A stretch of DNA of 64,000 bases from Kovacikia minuta CCNUW1 (GCF_020091585.1 NZ_CP083582.1:6024536-6088535); one strand, 5' to 3'. Counted from the stretch's first letter, positions 48,337-57,253 are shown. Translations and numbers: made by a program. The notes: generated from the letters alone by a model not told the origin.

Positions 48337-48365
48337 AAGTGCTACCTGACCCTCTCTACACTTTT

Positions 48366-48986
48366 ATGGAACCTCTTACAGAAGCTCAACAACAACTATA
48401 TGACTGGCTAGTAGACTATATTCGCCAAAATCAGCATTCCCCTTCAATCCGGCAAATGATGCGGGCAATGGGGTTAAAGTCTCCAGCTCCCGTGCAAAGC
48501 CGATTAGAGCATTTGAAGTCAAAGGGATACATCGATTGGAATGAGGGCAAGGCGCGAACCATCCGGTTGATGCAGGCAAGCTCACCAGGAGTGCCCATTC
48601 TGGGGGCGATCGCGGCGGGCGGGTTGGTCGAAACCTTTCCCAATGCCGAAGTTGAACATATCGACTTTAGCCATGTGCTGATGAACCCCCGCTACTTTGC
48701 CCTGCGGGTACACGGTTTAAGTATGATCGAAGCCCTGATTGATGATGGTGATGTGGTAATCCTGGAACCTGTGAGCGATCCGAAGGCAATTAAGAATGGC
48801 GCGATCGTTGCTGCCAGAGTCGAAGGTCAAACCACATTGAAGTATTTCTACCGCAAAGGCAGCAAGGTCACATTACAACCTGGTAATCCGGATACCGAAA
48901 CCTATCCTAAAATCGATGTTCCCGCCAGCCAGATCGATGTTCAAGGCATTCTAGTTGGTGTTTGGCGGTTCAAACAAGCTTCGTAG
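48366..48986 (+). CDS. lexA: LexA transcriptional repressor
   Basis: The start at ATG 48366 (MEPLTEAQQQLYDWLVDYIR) fits LexA better than the TTG at 48339. The 206-residue protein has an N-terminal winged helix (SIRQMMRAMGLKSPAPVQSR), then an S24 autoprotease domain: a cleavage region VPILGAIAAGGLVE with Ala-Gly, the catalytic Ser in VHGLSMIEALIDDGD, and the catalytic Lys in GQTTLKYFYRKG. All parts for RecA-stimulated self-cleavage are present, unlike in some cyanobacterial LexA proteins. Together with the upstream box this suggests a working SOS-type circuit. Confidence 0.95.
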   Translation: MEPLTEAQQQLYDWLVDYIRQNQHSPSIRQMMRAMGLKSPAPVQSRLEHLKSKGYIDWNEGKARTIRLMQASSPGVPILGAIAAGGLVETFPNAEVEHIDFSHVLMNPRYFALRVHGLSMIEALIDDGDVVILEPVSDPKAIKNGAIVAARVEGQTTLKYFYRKGSKVTLQPGNPDTETYPKIDVPASQIDVQGILVGVWRFKQAS

Positions 48987-49087
48987 CCCCAGAAATCTGG
49001 GCTTCTTAGCCAGCAATCTGTTGAGGCTGTGGCATGATGACTGCATGCTGCATCTGCGGCAGTTGTCCGTTAGCCTTTGCCTGAATT

Positions 49088-50371
49088 GTGAGAGCAAGCC
49101 AATCCATTCAACACATTTTTCAAAGCCGAAAAATGACAGCCCTGCTTTTGCTCGGCTTTTCATCCGGCTTACCTCTGCTATTGACGGGTCGAACCCTGCA
49201 AGCCTGGATGAAGGAAGCCCAGGTAGATGTCGGGTTAATTGGCTGGTTTAGCTTAATTGGCTTGCCCTATACCCTGAAATTTCTCTGGTCCCCCCTGCTC
49301 GATCGGTTTGTGCCTCCCTTCTTTGGTCGCCGCCGGGGGTGGCTGGTAATTACTCAGATCGGGTTGCTAATGGCGATCGCCGCCATGTCCTTTCAGCAAC
49401 CTGCCCAAACCCTCAAATTATTGGCAATCAATGCTTTAGTGATTGCCTTTCTGAGCGCTACCCAGGATATCGCAGGAGATGCCTACCGCACCGACGTTCT
49501 CCAAGTTAGCGAACTGGGAATTGGCGCGTCAATTTGGGTTTTAGGATACCGGATCGCGATTCTAATTTCGGGTTCTCTGGCGCTGATTCTAGCCGATCAA
49601 GTCCCCTGGCAACTGGTTTATCTATTCTTAGCGGGGCTGATGCTGATCGGACTGACTACCACCTTTTGGGCACCCGAACCAGATGAGGCAGTTCGTCCTC
49701 CAGAAACGTTGATTGATGCCGTTTATCTGCCGTTCAAGGAGTTTTTTGAACGATTGGGACTGGGTGTTGCTGGCTTTGTCCTGCTGTTCATCCTCCTTTA
49801 CAAACTGGGAGATGCACTGGTCAATAACATGGCAACTCCCTTTTTGTTAGACATCGGTTATAGCAAAACAAGCATTGGGGCAATCCAGGGAAGTTTTGGC
49901 TTTTTAGCAACAACCTTAGGGGTGGTTGGAGGCGGTGCCCTCCTAACCCAAATGGGCATGAACCGAGCATTGTGGGTCTGCGGCTTCCTCCAGGCTATCA
50001 GTAATCTGGGCTACTTCTCCTTAACGGTTTTGGCAAAGAACAATCTGTTCCTACTTCTGGCAATCAGCGTCGAAAATTTTTGTGCCGGATTAGTGACAGC
50101 GGCGTTTGTCGCCTACCTGATGAGCCTATGTAATCATTCATTTACGGCGACTCAGTTTGCGCTCCTATCCAGTTTGATGGCCACCAGTAGCATCGTATTG
50201 GCATCACCAGCCGGAGACTTAGCAAAGCTAACCGGGTGGCCTGTTTTTTTTCTGATTACCGTGGCGGCTTGTTTACCGGGATTGCTGCTCCTGCTGGTGG
50301 TTGCTCCCTGGAACGCCAAACCTTCTTTAATATGTAATTTGGATGATGAGAACAACTCAGATTCAGGTTAA
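49088..50371 (+). CDS. AmpG-like MFS transporter
   Basis: This 427-residue membrane protein starts at GTG 49088. It has about 12 membrane segments, the AmpG-type opening MTALLLLGFSSGLPLLLTGR and PYTLKFLWSPLLDRF, and a SATQDIAGDAYRTDVL segment near 140, which is the family hallmark. AmpG imports cell-wall muropeptides for recycling, and this role is plausible here. The last residues are acidic. It lies about 100 bp after lexA in the same direction, without signs of coupling. Confidence 0.88.
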   Translation: MRASQSIQHIFQSRKMTALLLLGFSSGLPLLLTGRTLQAWMKEAQVDVGLIGWFSLIGLPYTLKFLWSPLLDRFVPPFFGRRRGWLVITQIGLLMAIAAMSFQQPAQTLKLLAINALVIAFLSATQDIAGDAYRTDVLQVSELGIGASIWVLGYRIAILISGSLALILADQVPWQLVYLFLAGLMLIGLTTTFWAPEPDEAVRPPETLIDAVYLPFKEFFERLGLGVAGFVLLFILLYKLGDALVNNMATPFLLDIGYSKTSIGAIQGSFGFLATTLGVVGGGALLTQMGMNRALWVCGFLQAISNLGYFSLTVLAKNNLFLLLAISVENFCAGLVTAAFVAYLMSLCNHSFTATQFALLSSLMATSSIVLASPAGDLAKLTGWPVFFLITVAACLPGLLLLLVVAPWNAKPSLICNLDDENNSDSG

Positions 50372-50455
50372 TATCAAATCAGAGATCTTCACAAAACTTG
50401 AGTCGAATCTCAGAAAAATCTACTCCAATTAAATAAAAATTCTTTAGCTATTGCT

Positions 50456-50698
50456 ATGTCGTTCTTTCGGCAGTACATTGCTCCTTTTTTGATTGTGCTC
50501 GTCTTCCTGGTAGCGCTGGTAGCAGTCAGTTCGAGGGCTTTTTTGCCATCGGATATGGCGGCTCCCGCTCCGATCGAGGAAGTAACCCCTCCGAGCGCAC
50601 TGTCACCCGGTTCAGACTCCGTTGCGGGTTTGCCCCCCTCCCTGTCTACCCTGATTAAGGGTTTGCCCGATCCAGTTTTTTCCGCAGAGCAGTTCTAG
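50456..50698 (+). CDS. Small single-span membrane protein
   Basis: The 80-residue protein has one N-terminal membrane segment (APFLIVLVFLVALVAVSSRA, residues 9-28) and a Pro/Ser/Ala-rich tail probably outside the cytoplasm (EEVTPPSALSPGSDSVAGLP). I recognise no family. ATG 50456 follows an AT-rich stretch with no strong ribosome-binding site. The clear membrane topology supports coding. Confidence 0.6.
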   Translation: MSFFRQYIAPFLIVLVFLVALVAVSSRAFLPSDMAAPAPIEEVTPPSALSPGSDSVAGLPPSLSTLIKGLPDPVFSAEQF

Positions 50699-50867
50699 AG
50701 AGTTTTGAGTTCTAAGTTTTAAGTTCCAAATTAAGCAGCCTTCATTGCGTGCTGGTAACTTAAAAGAGTTTTGAAACTTGAATGGGGGAATGGGGAATGG
50801 ATTTTCTTCCTCATCTTCCTCACCTGCTGCCCTCTGCCTACTGCTTTCTGCTTTTCGCTATAAATTT
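50699..50867. repeat. Low-complexity spacer
   Basis: GAGTTTTGAGTTCTAAGTTT, GGGGGAATGGGGAATGG, CTTCCTCATCTTCCTC and CTGCCCTCTGCC blocks lead up to the GNAT gene. No gene is present. Confidence 0.6.
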
Positions 50868-51384
50868 GTGTCCAGTCTGTTGCCATCAGGGTATCGTCTG
50901 CTTCAAGGCTCCGGCTTAGATCGTCCCTTGCTGGTTAAGTTTATGCAGCGAACTTACCGGGAGATGGAACCACGGGGAGATTATGCCCATTTAGCCCAAA
51001 CGGTTGAGCAATACTTTTCCCGCGAAACTCCGCTCTGGTGGGTTGAGAGATCGGACACAAAAACCGTACCTGACCTCCTCCCCCGCCTATTGGATAAAAC
51101 CAGTCCACCGATCGCCTGTCTCTGGCTAGGTACCGCGATCGATCAGATTCGGGGCGATCGTCATACTCATATTTTCCTGCTCTACGTTGCCCCAGAGCAT
51201 CGTCGGCAGGGAATTGGTTCTGCCCTCATGCATCATGCAGAAACGTGGGCAAAGCGAAAAGGGAGATCGACAGATTGGGCTTCAGGTATTTCAATCCAAT
51301 CAAGCTGCCCTCAACCTTTATGAGGGATTAGGCTTCCAGCCCCAGTCGGTGTGGATGGTGAAACCGCTTGGAGGTGAGGGGTGA
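50868..51384 (+). pseudogene. GNAT-family N-acetyltransferase, frameshifted
   Basis: From GTG 50868 (VSSLLPSGYRLLQGSGLDRP) the first frame reaches IFLLYVAPEHRRQGIGSALM, the acetyl-CoA-binding motif (RxxGxG/A), and HHAETWAKRKG. Then conserved sequence shifts frame: GDRQIGLQVFQSNQAALNLY then EGLGFQPQSVWMVKPL. One surplus A in AAAA 51257-51260 explains it and gives 171 residues. GNAT enzymes acetylate amines on small molecules or proteins; the substrate cannot be predicted. Confidence 0.85.
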
Positions 51385-51567
51385 GGAGAATTATGAGTTT
51401 TGAGTTTTGAGTTTTGAGTTTTGAAATGGGGTGTGGGGTGTGGGGTGTGGGGTGTGAATTTTCTTCCCTATCTTCCTCATCTCCCCCATCTTCCTCACCT
51501 TCTGCCCTCTGCCCTCTGCCCTCTGCCCTTTTTTATCCTTCATCCTTCATCCTTTTCTCCCCCTCTC
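51385..51567. repeat. Composite low-complexity repeat module
   Basis: GAGTTTTGAGTTTTGAGTTT, then GGGGTGTGGGGTGTGGGGTG, CTTCCTCATCTCCCC, CTCTGCCCTCTGCCCTCTGC, TTTATCCTTCATCCTTCATC and CCCCTCTCC blocks fill the gap between the convergent GNAT and DUF3370 genes. The order is that of other modules read in opposite sense in part. Confidence 0.8.
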
Positions 51568-53055
51568 CTACTCACTCGGCATACTTCTTACCGTCAACAC
51601 CTGCGGCGGGGTAGAGTCGGGAGGATACAGGAAGTCAAGTTGAACAGTGCGGCGATCGCCCGACGGCATATTAAGGGTTACCAAAGCGTCTCCCTCCTGT
51701 CCTCTTTGCAAAATCAGGTGGATATACCGTGTCAGGGTATTTCCTGAATCATCCTTATAGCGCAAACGAACAGGACCTCGGAAAAAAATACGGCTCTCAG
51801 GGGGTTTGAAGAATAGCAACCCCCCCTTCACTTTGTCTTCTTTCAGTGGGGTTTGAATGGCAACTGTCACCGTCTGCTTTTGCCCGGTTTTGTTATAAAG
51901 CGGCAGGGTCAGGCTGTACTGAATCCCATAGTTACCGTTTGCCTGGTAAGCCGTATCGGGATATCTGACCTCCAGTTTTGCGCTTTGAATTTGTCCGGTA
52001 CCAAACGTTCCGCGATAGAGTGTGCTGAGTCCGTAGGAAAATGCCTGCCCCCGGCGAGGAACACTTAAGTAATCGACCTTGGCACTATCGGTTACATTCG
52101 CTCGCCATTCTGAACCGATCGCAACTCCAGCCACCCGCCCGTATACCACATTGGCGAACTCCTGCTGCTGTTGAATGGGGGTCGGAGGAATGTCACGCGG
52201 ACCAGCCAACCCACTGTTAATCAAAAGTGTCTGCCACTCTTCCAGGGTGGGGACGCGCTCTGAGCCATCGGGATTGCGGGGAGCAAACATTGCCAGGCTT
52301 GCAACATAAATCGGGCCACTACTCCACAAGCGGAACAAACTTGAACGCCCATTCGAAGAGGGCGTTAGATTGCCTACAGGAATGGGGAGATTCATCAGCA
52401 TTTGAGTTGCCCTGGGGGGAATCAACAGCATCGGGGGAATACCTCCCTGTCTCCTGCCCCGCAGCACATCATTCATAGCCCGACTACCCGGTCCAGCGTA
52501 GACCTTGCCTAAAGGATCTTCTACGTAGGTCGGCAAGTCTACAAACAAAGCATCAGGGCGGGTCAGGTAGGTTGCACCTTGTAGCACATCCACTTTGACC
52601 AGTTGATCGGTTGGGTTGTAGAGAATAATTCCCTGAAACAGCGTCCGGGTTTGACTGGAATTGGCAGCTTTGGAAATGTGATGGCTGAAAATGTCAAATC
52701 GACCCTTAAACGGAAAGTTCAAATGGGCAGATGCCATCCGCATCCCATCGGGCGGAAAAGTAGAAAGGAGAATCCCTTCTGATTGAACCAGCTCTGGACT
52801 GTTACTATTAAAAACTGGAACGGCATCCAGCTTTCCTGGTAATGGTCGAAGTTCTTGAGGTTGGAAGACTTCTTGAATTTGAAGGACTTCCTGGGGCTTA
52901 AGAGAGCTTTGGGGAGGAATATTCTCTTGAGGAGGAACAATCTTTTTGGGAGCGGGAGCAACCCTGGGTGGGGGTGAACTGGTCGGAAGGGGTGGGGGGG
53001 GAAAGGGCGCAGAGACCGTTTGGGCGAGGGTAAAAACCGTTAACAGTGGCAACAT
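51568..53055 (-). CDS. DUF3370 family exported protein
   Basis: The 495-residue protein starts MLPLLTVFTLAQTVSAPFPP, a signal peptide, and then has about 55 Pro/Gln-rich residues with PPQ/PQE repeats. The rest matches the cyanobacterial DUF3370 family: LPGKLDAVPVFNSNSPELVQ, GIILYNPTDQLVKVDVLQGA, GPGSRAMNDVLRGRR and a beta-rich C-terminal half. It is probably periplasmic or outer-membrane associated. The function is unknown. Confidence 0.87.
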   Translation of the reverse strand: MLPLLTVFTLAQTVSAPFPPPPLPTSSPPPRVAPAPKKIVPPQENIPPQSSLKPQEVLQIQEVFQPQELRPLPGKLDAVPVFNSNSPELVQSEGILLSTFPPDGMRMASAHLNFPFKGRFDIFSHHISKAANSSQTRTLFQGIILYNPTDQLVKVDVLQGATYLTRPDALFVDLPTYVEDPLGKVYAGPGSRAMNDVLRGRRQGGIPPMLLIPPRATQMLMNLPIPVGNLTPSSNGRSSLFRLWSSGPIYVASLAMFAPRNPDGSERVPTLEEWQTLLINSGLAGPRDIPPTPIQQQQEFANVVYGRVAGVAIGSEWRANVTDSAKVDYLSVPRRGQAFSYGLSTLYRGTFGTGQIQSAKLEVRYPDTAYQANGNYGIQYSLTLPLYNKTGQKQTVTVAIQTPLKEDKVKGGLLFFKPPESRIFFRGPVRLRYKDDSGNTLTRYIHLILQRGQEGDALVTLNMPSGDRRTVQLDFLYPPDSTPPQVLTVRSMPSE

Positions 53056-53469
53056 GAGCGGACGTGGGGAAGTCTTACAGCTAAAACGTTGATTGATAAA
53101 GTTGTTAGGAAGATAGGCTTAGAATGCCCATTTTCAATGGACGATCGCCAATGGACGATCGCCAGTTTCCCAAAGAAACCTGTTTGGACAACGACGGGCA
53201 ATGAGGTTGTGTTTAATCTGTGAGACTGATAGAAGCAAATAGAACATTCGTTAGGAATTGGGAAGGAACAACAAAGCTCTTGAAAACAGGAACGATCTTT
53301 ACACAAGCGAAGCTCATCATAGTTGATTGGCGCTCAATATCCTATCCACATCTACACGATGCGGTAATTTTCATCAGGAGCTTCATAAGCTTTATGAATG
53401 ACTCATGCAAAAGTCAATTCTGATGAATAATGGTTGTTTCAAAGGCAGTAAACATTTTAACTGGACACG
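53056..53469. other. Divergent spacer DUF3370/MORN
   Basis: These 414 bp separate divergent genes. AATGGACGATCGCC occurs twice in tandem (about 53137-53165). AT-rich stretches near 53350-53460 likely hold the MORN gene promoter. No gene is convincing. Confidence 0.4.
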
Positions 53470-54273
53470 ATGGCGCAAAGTTCAAGATTCATGCAGCAAT
53501 TCTTACATCAATCGCCACATTTATTGATGGGTCGATCCTTCTTGAAACCTCAGACCGTATACCAACTCAGTGTTTCAGCACTCAGTGTTTCAGTGACGAT
53601 CGCAGCCAGTATAAATATTATCAGCTACGCCACTCATCTCCCCCCTGTATTTGCAAACACTTTATTAATTGCCAGCAGTTATTGTGAAGGCCAAATGCGG
53701 GATGGTTTGATTAATGGCAGAGGAACCTGTTCTTTCCCAAGTGGCAATCGTTATGAAGGGGAATTGCGGAACGGGAAAAGACAGGGCAAAGGTGCCTTTA
53801 CCTTTGCCAATGGCACACGTTGTGAAGGCGAGTTTCGCAATGATTTATTGAACGGTAAAGGAACTTGTGTTTTTCCCAGTGGAAACCGTTATGAAGGGCA
53901 ATTTCGTGATAATAGGCGAGAGGGAAAAGGCAGTTTTTACTTTGCCGACAATACCCGTTGTGAAGGTGAATTTCGCAATGATTTTCTAAACGGATTTGCA
54001 GTTTGCGTTTTTGCAAATGGCGATCGCTATGAGGGAAACTTTCAGGACAGTAAGAAACAGGGAAGCGGTGTATTTACATTCGCCAACGGAATTCGTTGCG
54101 AAGGAGAGTTTCGTAACGATGGGTTGAATGGGGTAGGAGCCTGTACCTTTCCCAGCGGAAACCGCTATGAAGGAGAATTTCGGGATGGCAGACAAAACGG
54201 TAGAGGAACCTATATTTTCGCCAATGGCAACCGTGTCGATGGCTTATGGAGAGATGGCAGGTATGTCAAGTAG
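53470..54273 (+). CDS. Exported MORN-repeat protein
   Basis: The 267-residue protein has an N-terminal hydrophobic segment (about residues 37-62, VSALSVSVTIAASINIISYA), then eight 23-residue MORN repeats from about residue 77. The repeats alternate between two kinds: one starting CEGEFRND with a second Cys in its GTC stretch, and one starting YEGEFRD. MORN repeats form beta-hairpin rods that bind lipids or proteins. The paired cysteines suggest disulfides if the rod is exported. Start ATG 53470; the long N-terminal part before the hydrophobic segment may mean that the true start is downstream. Confidence 0.88.
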   Translation: MAQSSRFMQQFLHQSPHLLMGRSFLKPQTVYQLSVSALSVSVTIAASINIISYATHLPPVFANTLLIASSYCEGQMRDGLINGRGTCSFPSGNRYEGELRNGKRQGKGAFTFANGTRCEGEFRNDLLNGKGTCVFPSGNRYEGQFRDNRREGKGSFYFADNTRCEGEFRNDFLNGFAVCVFANGDRYEGNFQDSKKQGSGVFTFANGIRCEGEFRNDGLNGVGACTFPSGNRYEGEFRDGRQNGRGTYIFANGNRVDGLWRDGRYVK

Positions 54274-54369
54274 TCAACTTTTTTGAGTTTTTTTAAGCAA
54301 ATCCTCCCGATTATTGCTGTTTGTAAGAATTGCTATATCTCAAGCCCCCTCTTCCTCTAGACTCATCCT

Positions 54370-54475
54370 CTAGAGCATCGGTACAGTATTTCGAGAAACC
54401 GGGGTTCTGGTCAGGATATTCAACGAAACTTGAGCATCTCCCAGAAGAAACCCGGTTTCTGTATCGGCGTTTTAG
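54370..54475. repeat. MITE-like element, copy B
   Basis: This 106-bp copy matches 10572-10678 closely over its full length, apart from about ten changes and a one-base gap. Ends are CTAGAGCATCGGTACAG and, inward from the right, CTAAAACGCCGATACAG. It lies between the MORN gene and the small membrane gene, the latter starting 46 bp beyond its right end. Confidence 0.85.
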
Positions 54476-54520
54476 AGTTTTACGATTACCACTTTTGTTT
54501 CAAAAGGTCTTGAGTTAACT

Positions 54521-54829
54521 ATGCCGCACGCTTCCTGGCACATTTACTTAATGTTTTTTTCAGCGTTGGCTGCGATCGCTGGACTTACTCTTTTGCTCGA
54601 CAAAAATCACCCGAAGGATGCTGAAGGAACCGAGCGGGTTCTATTGTTGATGATTTTTACCTACTGGCTCGTCCATTGCTCAGCGATCGGGGCACAAAAA
54701 CTCATCCCAACCGAATGGGAAACGCTCCTATTGAGCGTAAAACTGACTGGACTGATTGCCTACCTGCTGACCTTTGCCTGTGTCATCAGCTTACCGTTGC
54801 ACAAGGTCTCGGTGAGACAGATGGAGTAG
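54521..54829 (+). CDS. Small three-span membrane protein
   Basis: This 102-residue protein starts MPHASWHIYLMFFSALAAIA and has three hydrophobic segments (about 7-23, 43-60, 74-93). I recognise no family. The ATG follows TCTTGAGTTAACT without a strong ribosome-binding site. Regular hydrophobic segments with charged loops support that it is a real gene. Confidence 0.6.
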   Translation: MPHASWHIYLMFFSALAAIAGLTLLLDKNHPKDAEGTERVLLLMIFTYWLVHCSAIGAQKLIPTEWETLLLSVKLTGLIAYLLTFACVISLPLHKVSVRQME

Positions 54830-55009
54830 GTAGGTGGTAGGTGGTAGGGAAAGGATAAAGGATAAAGGATGAAGGATAAAAAAGGCAGAGGACAGAAAGG
54901 AATAGGGGGGAGGTGATGGGGCGATGGGGTGATGGGGTGATGGGGTGATGGGATTGTTTTATCCCTTATCCCTTATCCCTTATCCCTTATCCTTTCCACT
55001 CCCCACTCC
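54830..55009. repeat. Composite low-complexity repeat module
   Basis: GGTAGGTGGTAGGTGG, AAAGGATAAAGGATAAAGGA, GGCAGAGG, GGGCGATGGGGTGATGGGGT and CTTATCCCTTATCCCTTATC blocks fill the gap between convergent genes and run right up to the mtnP stop. No gene is present. Confidence 0.8.
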
Positions 55010-55882
55010 CTAAAAATACTTTCGCAGCAATAAACCCAGCTTCTCCTTCGTTGCCTGTGAAACCTTATCTAACGGGGTCAAGATTGCGTATTTCAGAGCC
55101 GAGTGGGCATCCGATTCGGGTGGGTTTGCAGTCAGTCGGCGAACCGTTTCCTGAATCACCTTTTGGGCGTTGACCGCATTCCGTTGCAGGTTAGCAATCA
55201 CCATATCAACCGTGACGCTATCGTGGTCGGGGTGCCAGCAGTCGTAATCGGTTACCAGTGCCAGTGTCGCGTAGGCAATCTCGGCTTCCCGTGCCAGTTT
55301 TGCCTCTGGCAAATTGGTCATGCCAATAATGGTTGCTCCCCAACTGCGGTACAAATTGGATTCGGCTTTGGTGGAAAATGCCGGACCTTCCATACAGACG
55401 TAGGTGCCACCCCGATGCAGCGTCACATCCGTGAGTTGAAGACTGGCGACCGCATCCGCCAGGACGGTTGCCAGTTGGGGACAGACAGGATCGCCAAAGG
55501 TAATATGGGCAACGATGCCATCTCCAAAAAAGGTGGAGACGCGGTTTTTAGTGCGATCGATAAACTGGTCGGGCACCACCATATCCAGGGGCTTTGCCTC
55601 CGCTTTCAGGGAACCCACAGCGGAAGCGGAAATTAAATACTTCACTCCCAGACTTTTCATCGCATAGATGTTTGCCCGAAATGGAAGTTCTGAGGGCAAC
55701 AGATGGTGGTTGCGCCCATGTCTTGCCAGGAATGCGACCCGTGTTCCGTCTAATGTCCCCAGGATTAGAGCATCAGAGGGCTTCCCAAAGGGGGTATCAA
55801 TTTGCACTTCCTCCACATCCTTTAACGCCTCCATTTTGTAGAGTCCGCTGCCCCCAATAATGCCGATCGCCGCCTCAGCCAT
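55010..55882 (-). CDS. mtnP: S-methyl-5'-thioadenosine phosphorylase
   Basis: The start at 55880-55882 ([20 protein letters not shown]) gives 290 residues. The enzyme splits methylthioadenosine with phosphate in the methionine salvage pathway. The phosphate loop IIGGSGLY is near residue 9, the second phosphate-contact region [20 protein letters not shown] near 54, and the base/ribose site [20 protein letters not shown] plus [20 protein letters not shown] near 160-200, with [10 protein letters not shown] near 206, all typical. No other salvage genes adjoin it. Confidence 0.95.
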   Translation of the reverse strand: MAEAAIGIIGGSGLYKMEALKDVEEVQIDTPFGKPSDALILGTLDGTRVAFLARHGRNHHLLPSELPFRANIYAMKSLGVKYLISASAVGSLKAEAKPLDMVVPDQFIDRTKNRVSTFFGDGIVAHITFGDPVCPQLATVLADAVASLQLTDVTLHRGGTYVCMEGPAFSTKAESNLYRSWGATIIGMTNLPEAKLAREAEIAYATLALVTDYDCWHPDHDSVTVDMVIANLQRNAVNAQKVIQETVRRLTANPPESDAHSALKYAILTPLDKVSQATKEKLGLLLRKYF

Positions 55883-55925
55883 GCCAATTCTCCTGTTACC
55901 GTTGCATAACCTTGTCATTCTATAG

Positions 55926-55980
55926 CAGGTGGTAGGTGGTAGGTGGTAGGTGGTAGGTGGTAGGTGGTAGGTGGTAGGGA
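55926..55980. repeat. GTGGTAG heptamer array
   Basis: About seven perfect GTGGTAG heptamers lie upstream of mtnP. The reverse complement (CTACCAC) occurs in the spacers near 17760, 26990 and 27710. Confidence 0.9.
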
Positions 55981-56118
55981 AAGGATAAAGAAGGAGTGGT
56001 TGTCTTTAAGGATGCTTCAAACAGAAGTTGAAAATAGGGGCAGATTGGGTCAATTTGTTTGCTTGAGGGAGCGATCGCAGCCATCATCCAGCAACCTTTA
56101 TGGGAGGCGATCTCGGTT

Positions 56119-56152
56119 AGATCCCCGACTTTTCCAAAAAAGTCGGGGATCT
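56119..56152. repeat. AGATCCCCGACTT palindrome, short form
   Basis: AGATCCCCGACTTTT pairs with AAAAGTCGGGGATCT around a very small loop, and TTTTTC follows. As a strong hairpin with a T-tail it could also terminate plus-strand transcripts. Confidence 0.75.
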
Positions 56153-56321
56153 TTTTCAGTTCACTGACGGTCATTGTTGGGCAGCCAGAAGAGAATTGAG
56201 GTAAATGAAGATGCGATCGAGTTCGCCAACGGCATTGAGTTCGGCTTCTTCTTCCAGGGTCAAAGAACCTGTCTTGTTTTTCTCAAGTAACGCTTCGAGG
56301 CGAGATTGTACACCAACTCCC

Positions 56322-56387
56322 AGTTCCCCGACTTCTGAGTCAATTCAGCAAGTAGGACGAGCGTTTCAACGAAGAAGTCGGGGATCT
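56322..56387. repeat. AGATCCCCGACTT element, long form copy 1
   Basis: The ends CCCCGACTTCTGAGTCAATT and AAGAAGTCGGGGATCT recur in the copy at 57135-57200. It lies 46 bp before the antitoxin start. Confidence 0.7.
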
Positions 56388-56432
56388 TTGTATAGAGGGC
56401 TATAGAATGGAGAATATCGGCGAGGAAAGCTC

Positions 56433-56690
56433 ATGGCCATTCGTGAAACGGCTATTGCTAAATTGCAACAACTTCCCGAACCACTTCTGGAAGTGGTGAA
56501 TGATTTCATTGATTTTGTTATCTATCGGCATCAAACTCCTACGGCGGCTGTTGATTCAGGTGAAACCGTTGAAGCATGGTCACGGTGGTTTAAGGCTGTG
56601 GATTGCTTGGAAGTGACCCCAGCAGCAACAGAACCAAACTATCAGGAAATCCTGTTTTCTAAATATCGGCAACAAGGTTTAGAACTGTGA
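56433..56690 (+). CDS. Antitoxin of a PIN-type toxin-antitoxin pair
   Basis: The 85-residue protein starts MAIRETAIAKLQQLPEPLLE and resembles the cyanobacterial small proteins (LQQLPEPLLEVVNDFIDFVI) that precede PIN-domain toxins. The N-terminal half is helical, and the C-terminal half (FSKYRQQGLEL) may wrap the toxin. Its TGA overlaps the toxin's GTG start, so the two are translationally coupled. Confidence 0.75.
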   Translation: MAIRETAIAKLQQLPEPLLEVVNDFIDFVIYRHQTPTAAVDSGETVEAWSRWFKAVDCLEVTPAATEPNYQEILFSKYRQQGLEL

Positions 56691-57097
56691 TTCTTTGTGA
56701 TGCAGGAGTCTTGTTTTGTCTCGTGGATCGCACCCAACCTAGACATATGCCCTGTAGAAGTGCGGTTATGCGTTCGGCAAAACCGCTGATTACAACCTGG
56801 TCATGCTTAACGGAAGCAATGTACCTTGCTCTTCATCGCGGTGGTTGGGCAATGCAAAAACAGTTGGGGCGGCTTCTTTTAGACAAACTGCTGACAATTT
56901 ATGAAATTCAGGAGAATGACTACGGTCACTTGTTGGAGTTGATGGAACAGTACCGAGATCGCCCAATGGACCTGGCGGATGCAACGTTAGTCGTGATGGC
57001 TGAAAAGACAGGCTATCGTCAAATACTTACCCTCGATTCAGATTTTTTGTTCTACCGGATTGGCAATCAGGATAGTTTCGATGTGATTCAAGTTTAG
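56687..57097 (+). CDS. PIN-domain toxin (VapC-like)
   Basis: The 136-residue protein starts at GTG 56687, overlapping the antitoxin by four bases. PIN-domain acidic residues are in place: Asp in MILCDAGVLFCLVD, Glu in WSCLTEAMYLAL, Asp in RPMDLADATLVVMAEKTG, and Asp in ILTLDSDFLFYRI. These bind Mg2+ for RNA cleavage. It is expected to inhibit growth unless bound by the antitoxin. The pair is flanked by copies of the same palindromic element. Confidence 0.87.
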   Translation: MILCDAGVLFCLVDRTQPRHMPCRSAVMRSAKPLITTWSCLTEAMYLALHRGGWAMQKQLGRLLLDKLLTIYEIQENDYGHLLELMEQYRDRPMDLADATLVVMAEKTGYRQILTLDSDFLFYRIGNQDSFDVIQV

Positions 57098-57134
57098 ATC
57101 AGGGAAACCTGTTCACGGGGTGCGGCTACATCCC

Positions 57135-57200
57135 AGATCCCCGACTTCTGAGTCAATTCAACGAGTGGGCTGAGGGTTGCAGCAAAGAAGTCGGGGATCT
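57135..57200. repeat. AGATCCCCGACTT element, long form copy 2
   Basis: The copy starts AGATCCCCGACTTCTGAGTC and ends AAGAAGTCGGGGATCT. Left and right arms match copy 1 at 56322-56387, while the middle part differs. It lies 38 bp after the toxin stop. Confidence 0.75.
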
Positions 57201-57219
57201 TGTGTGCTGCCACATCCCA

Positions 57220-57253
57220 AGACCTCCGAGGTTTTTGAAAACCTCGGAGGTCT
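57220..57253. terminator. Perfect 16-bp-stem hairpin (AGACCTCCGAGG)
   Basis: AGACCTCCGAGGTTTT is exactly complementary to AAAACCTCGGAGGTCT with a 2-base loop. It lies 123 bp after the toxin gene and about 107 bp past the stop of the convergent caspase-GUN4 gene, so it can stop transcription from both sides. It also belongs to a palindrome type that is dispersed in cyanobacteria. Confidence 0.6.

Larger units (their letters stand above)
55981..56432. other. Intergenic region with paired palindromes
   Basis: The spacer between mtnP and the toxin-antitoxin pair contains two GATCCCCGACTT-type palindromic elements (56119-56152 and 56322-56387). Between them, 56160-56320 could be a short decayed coding remnant on the minus strand, but I cannot name it. 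Confidence 0.45.
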
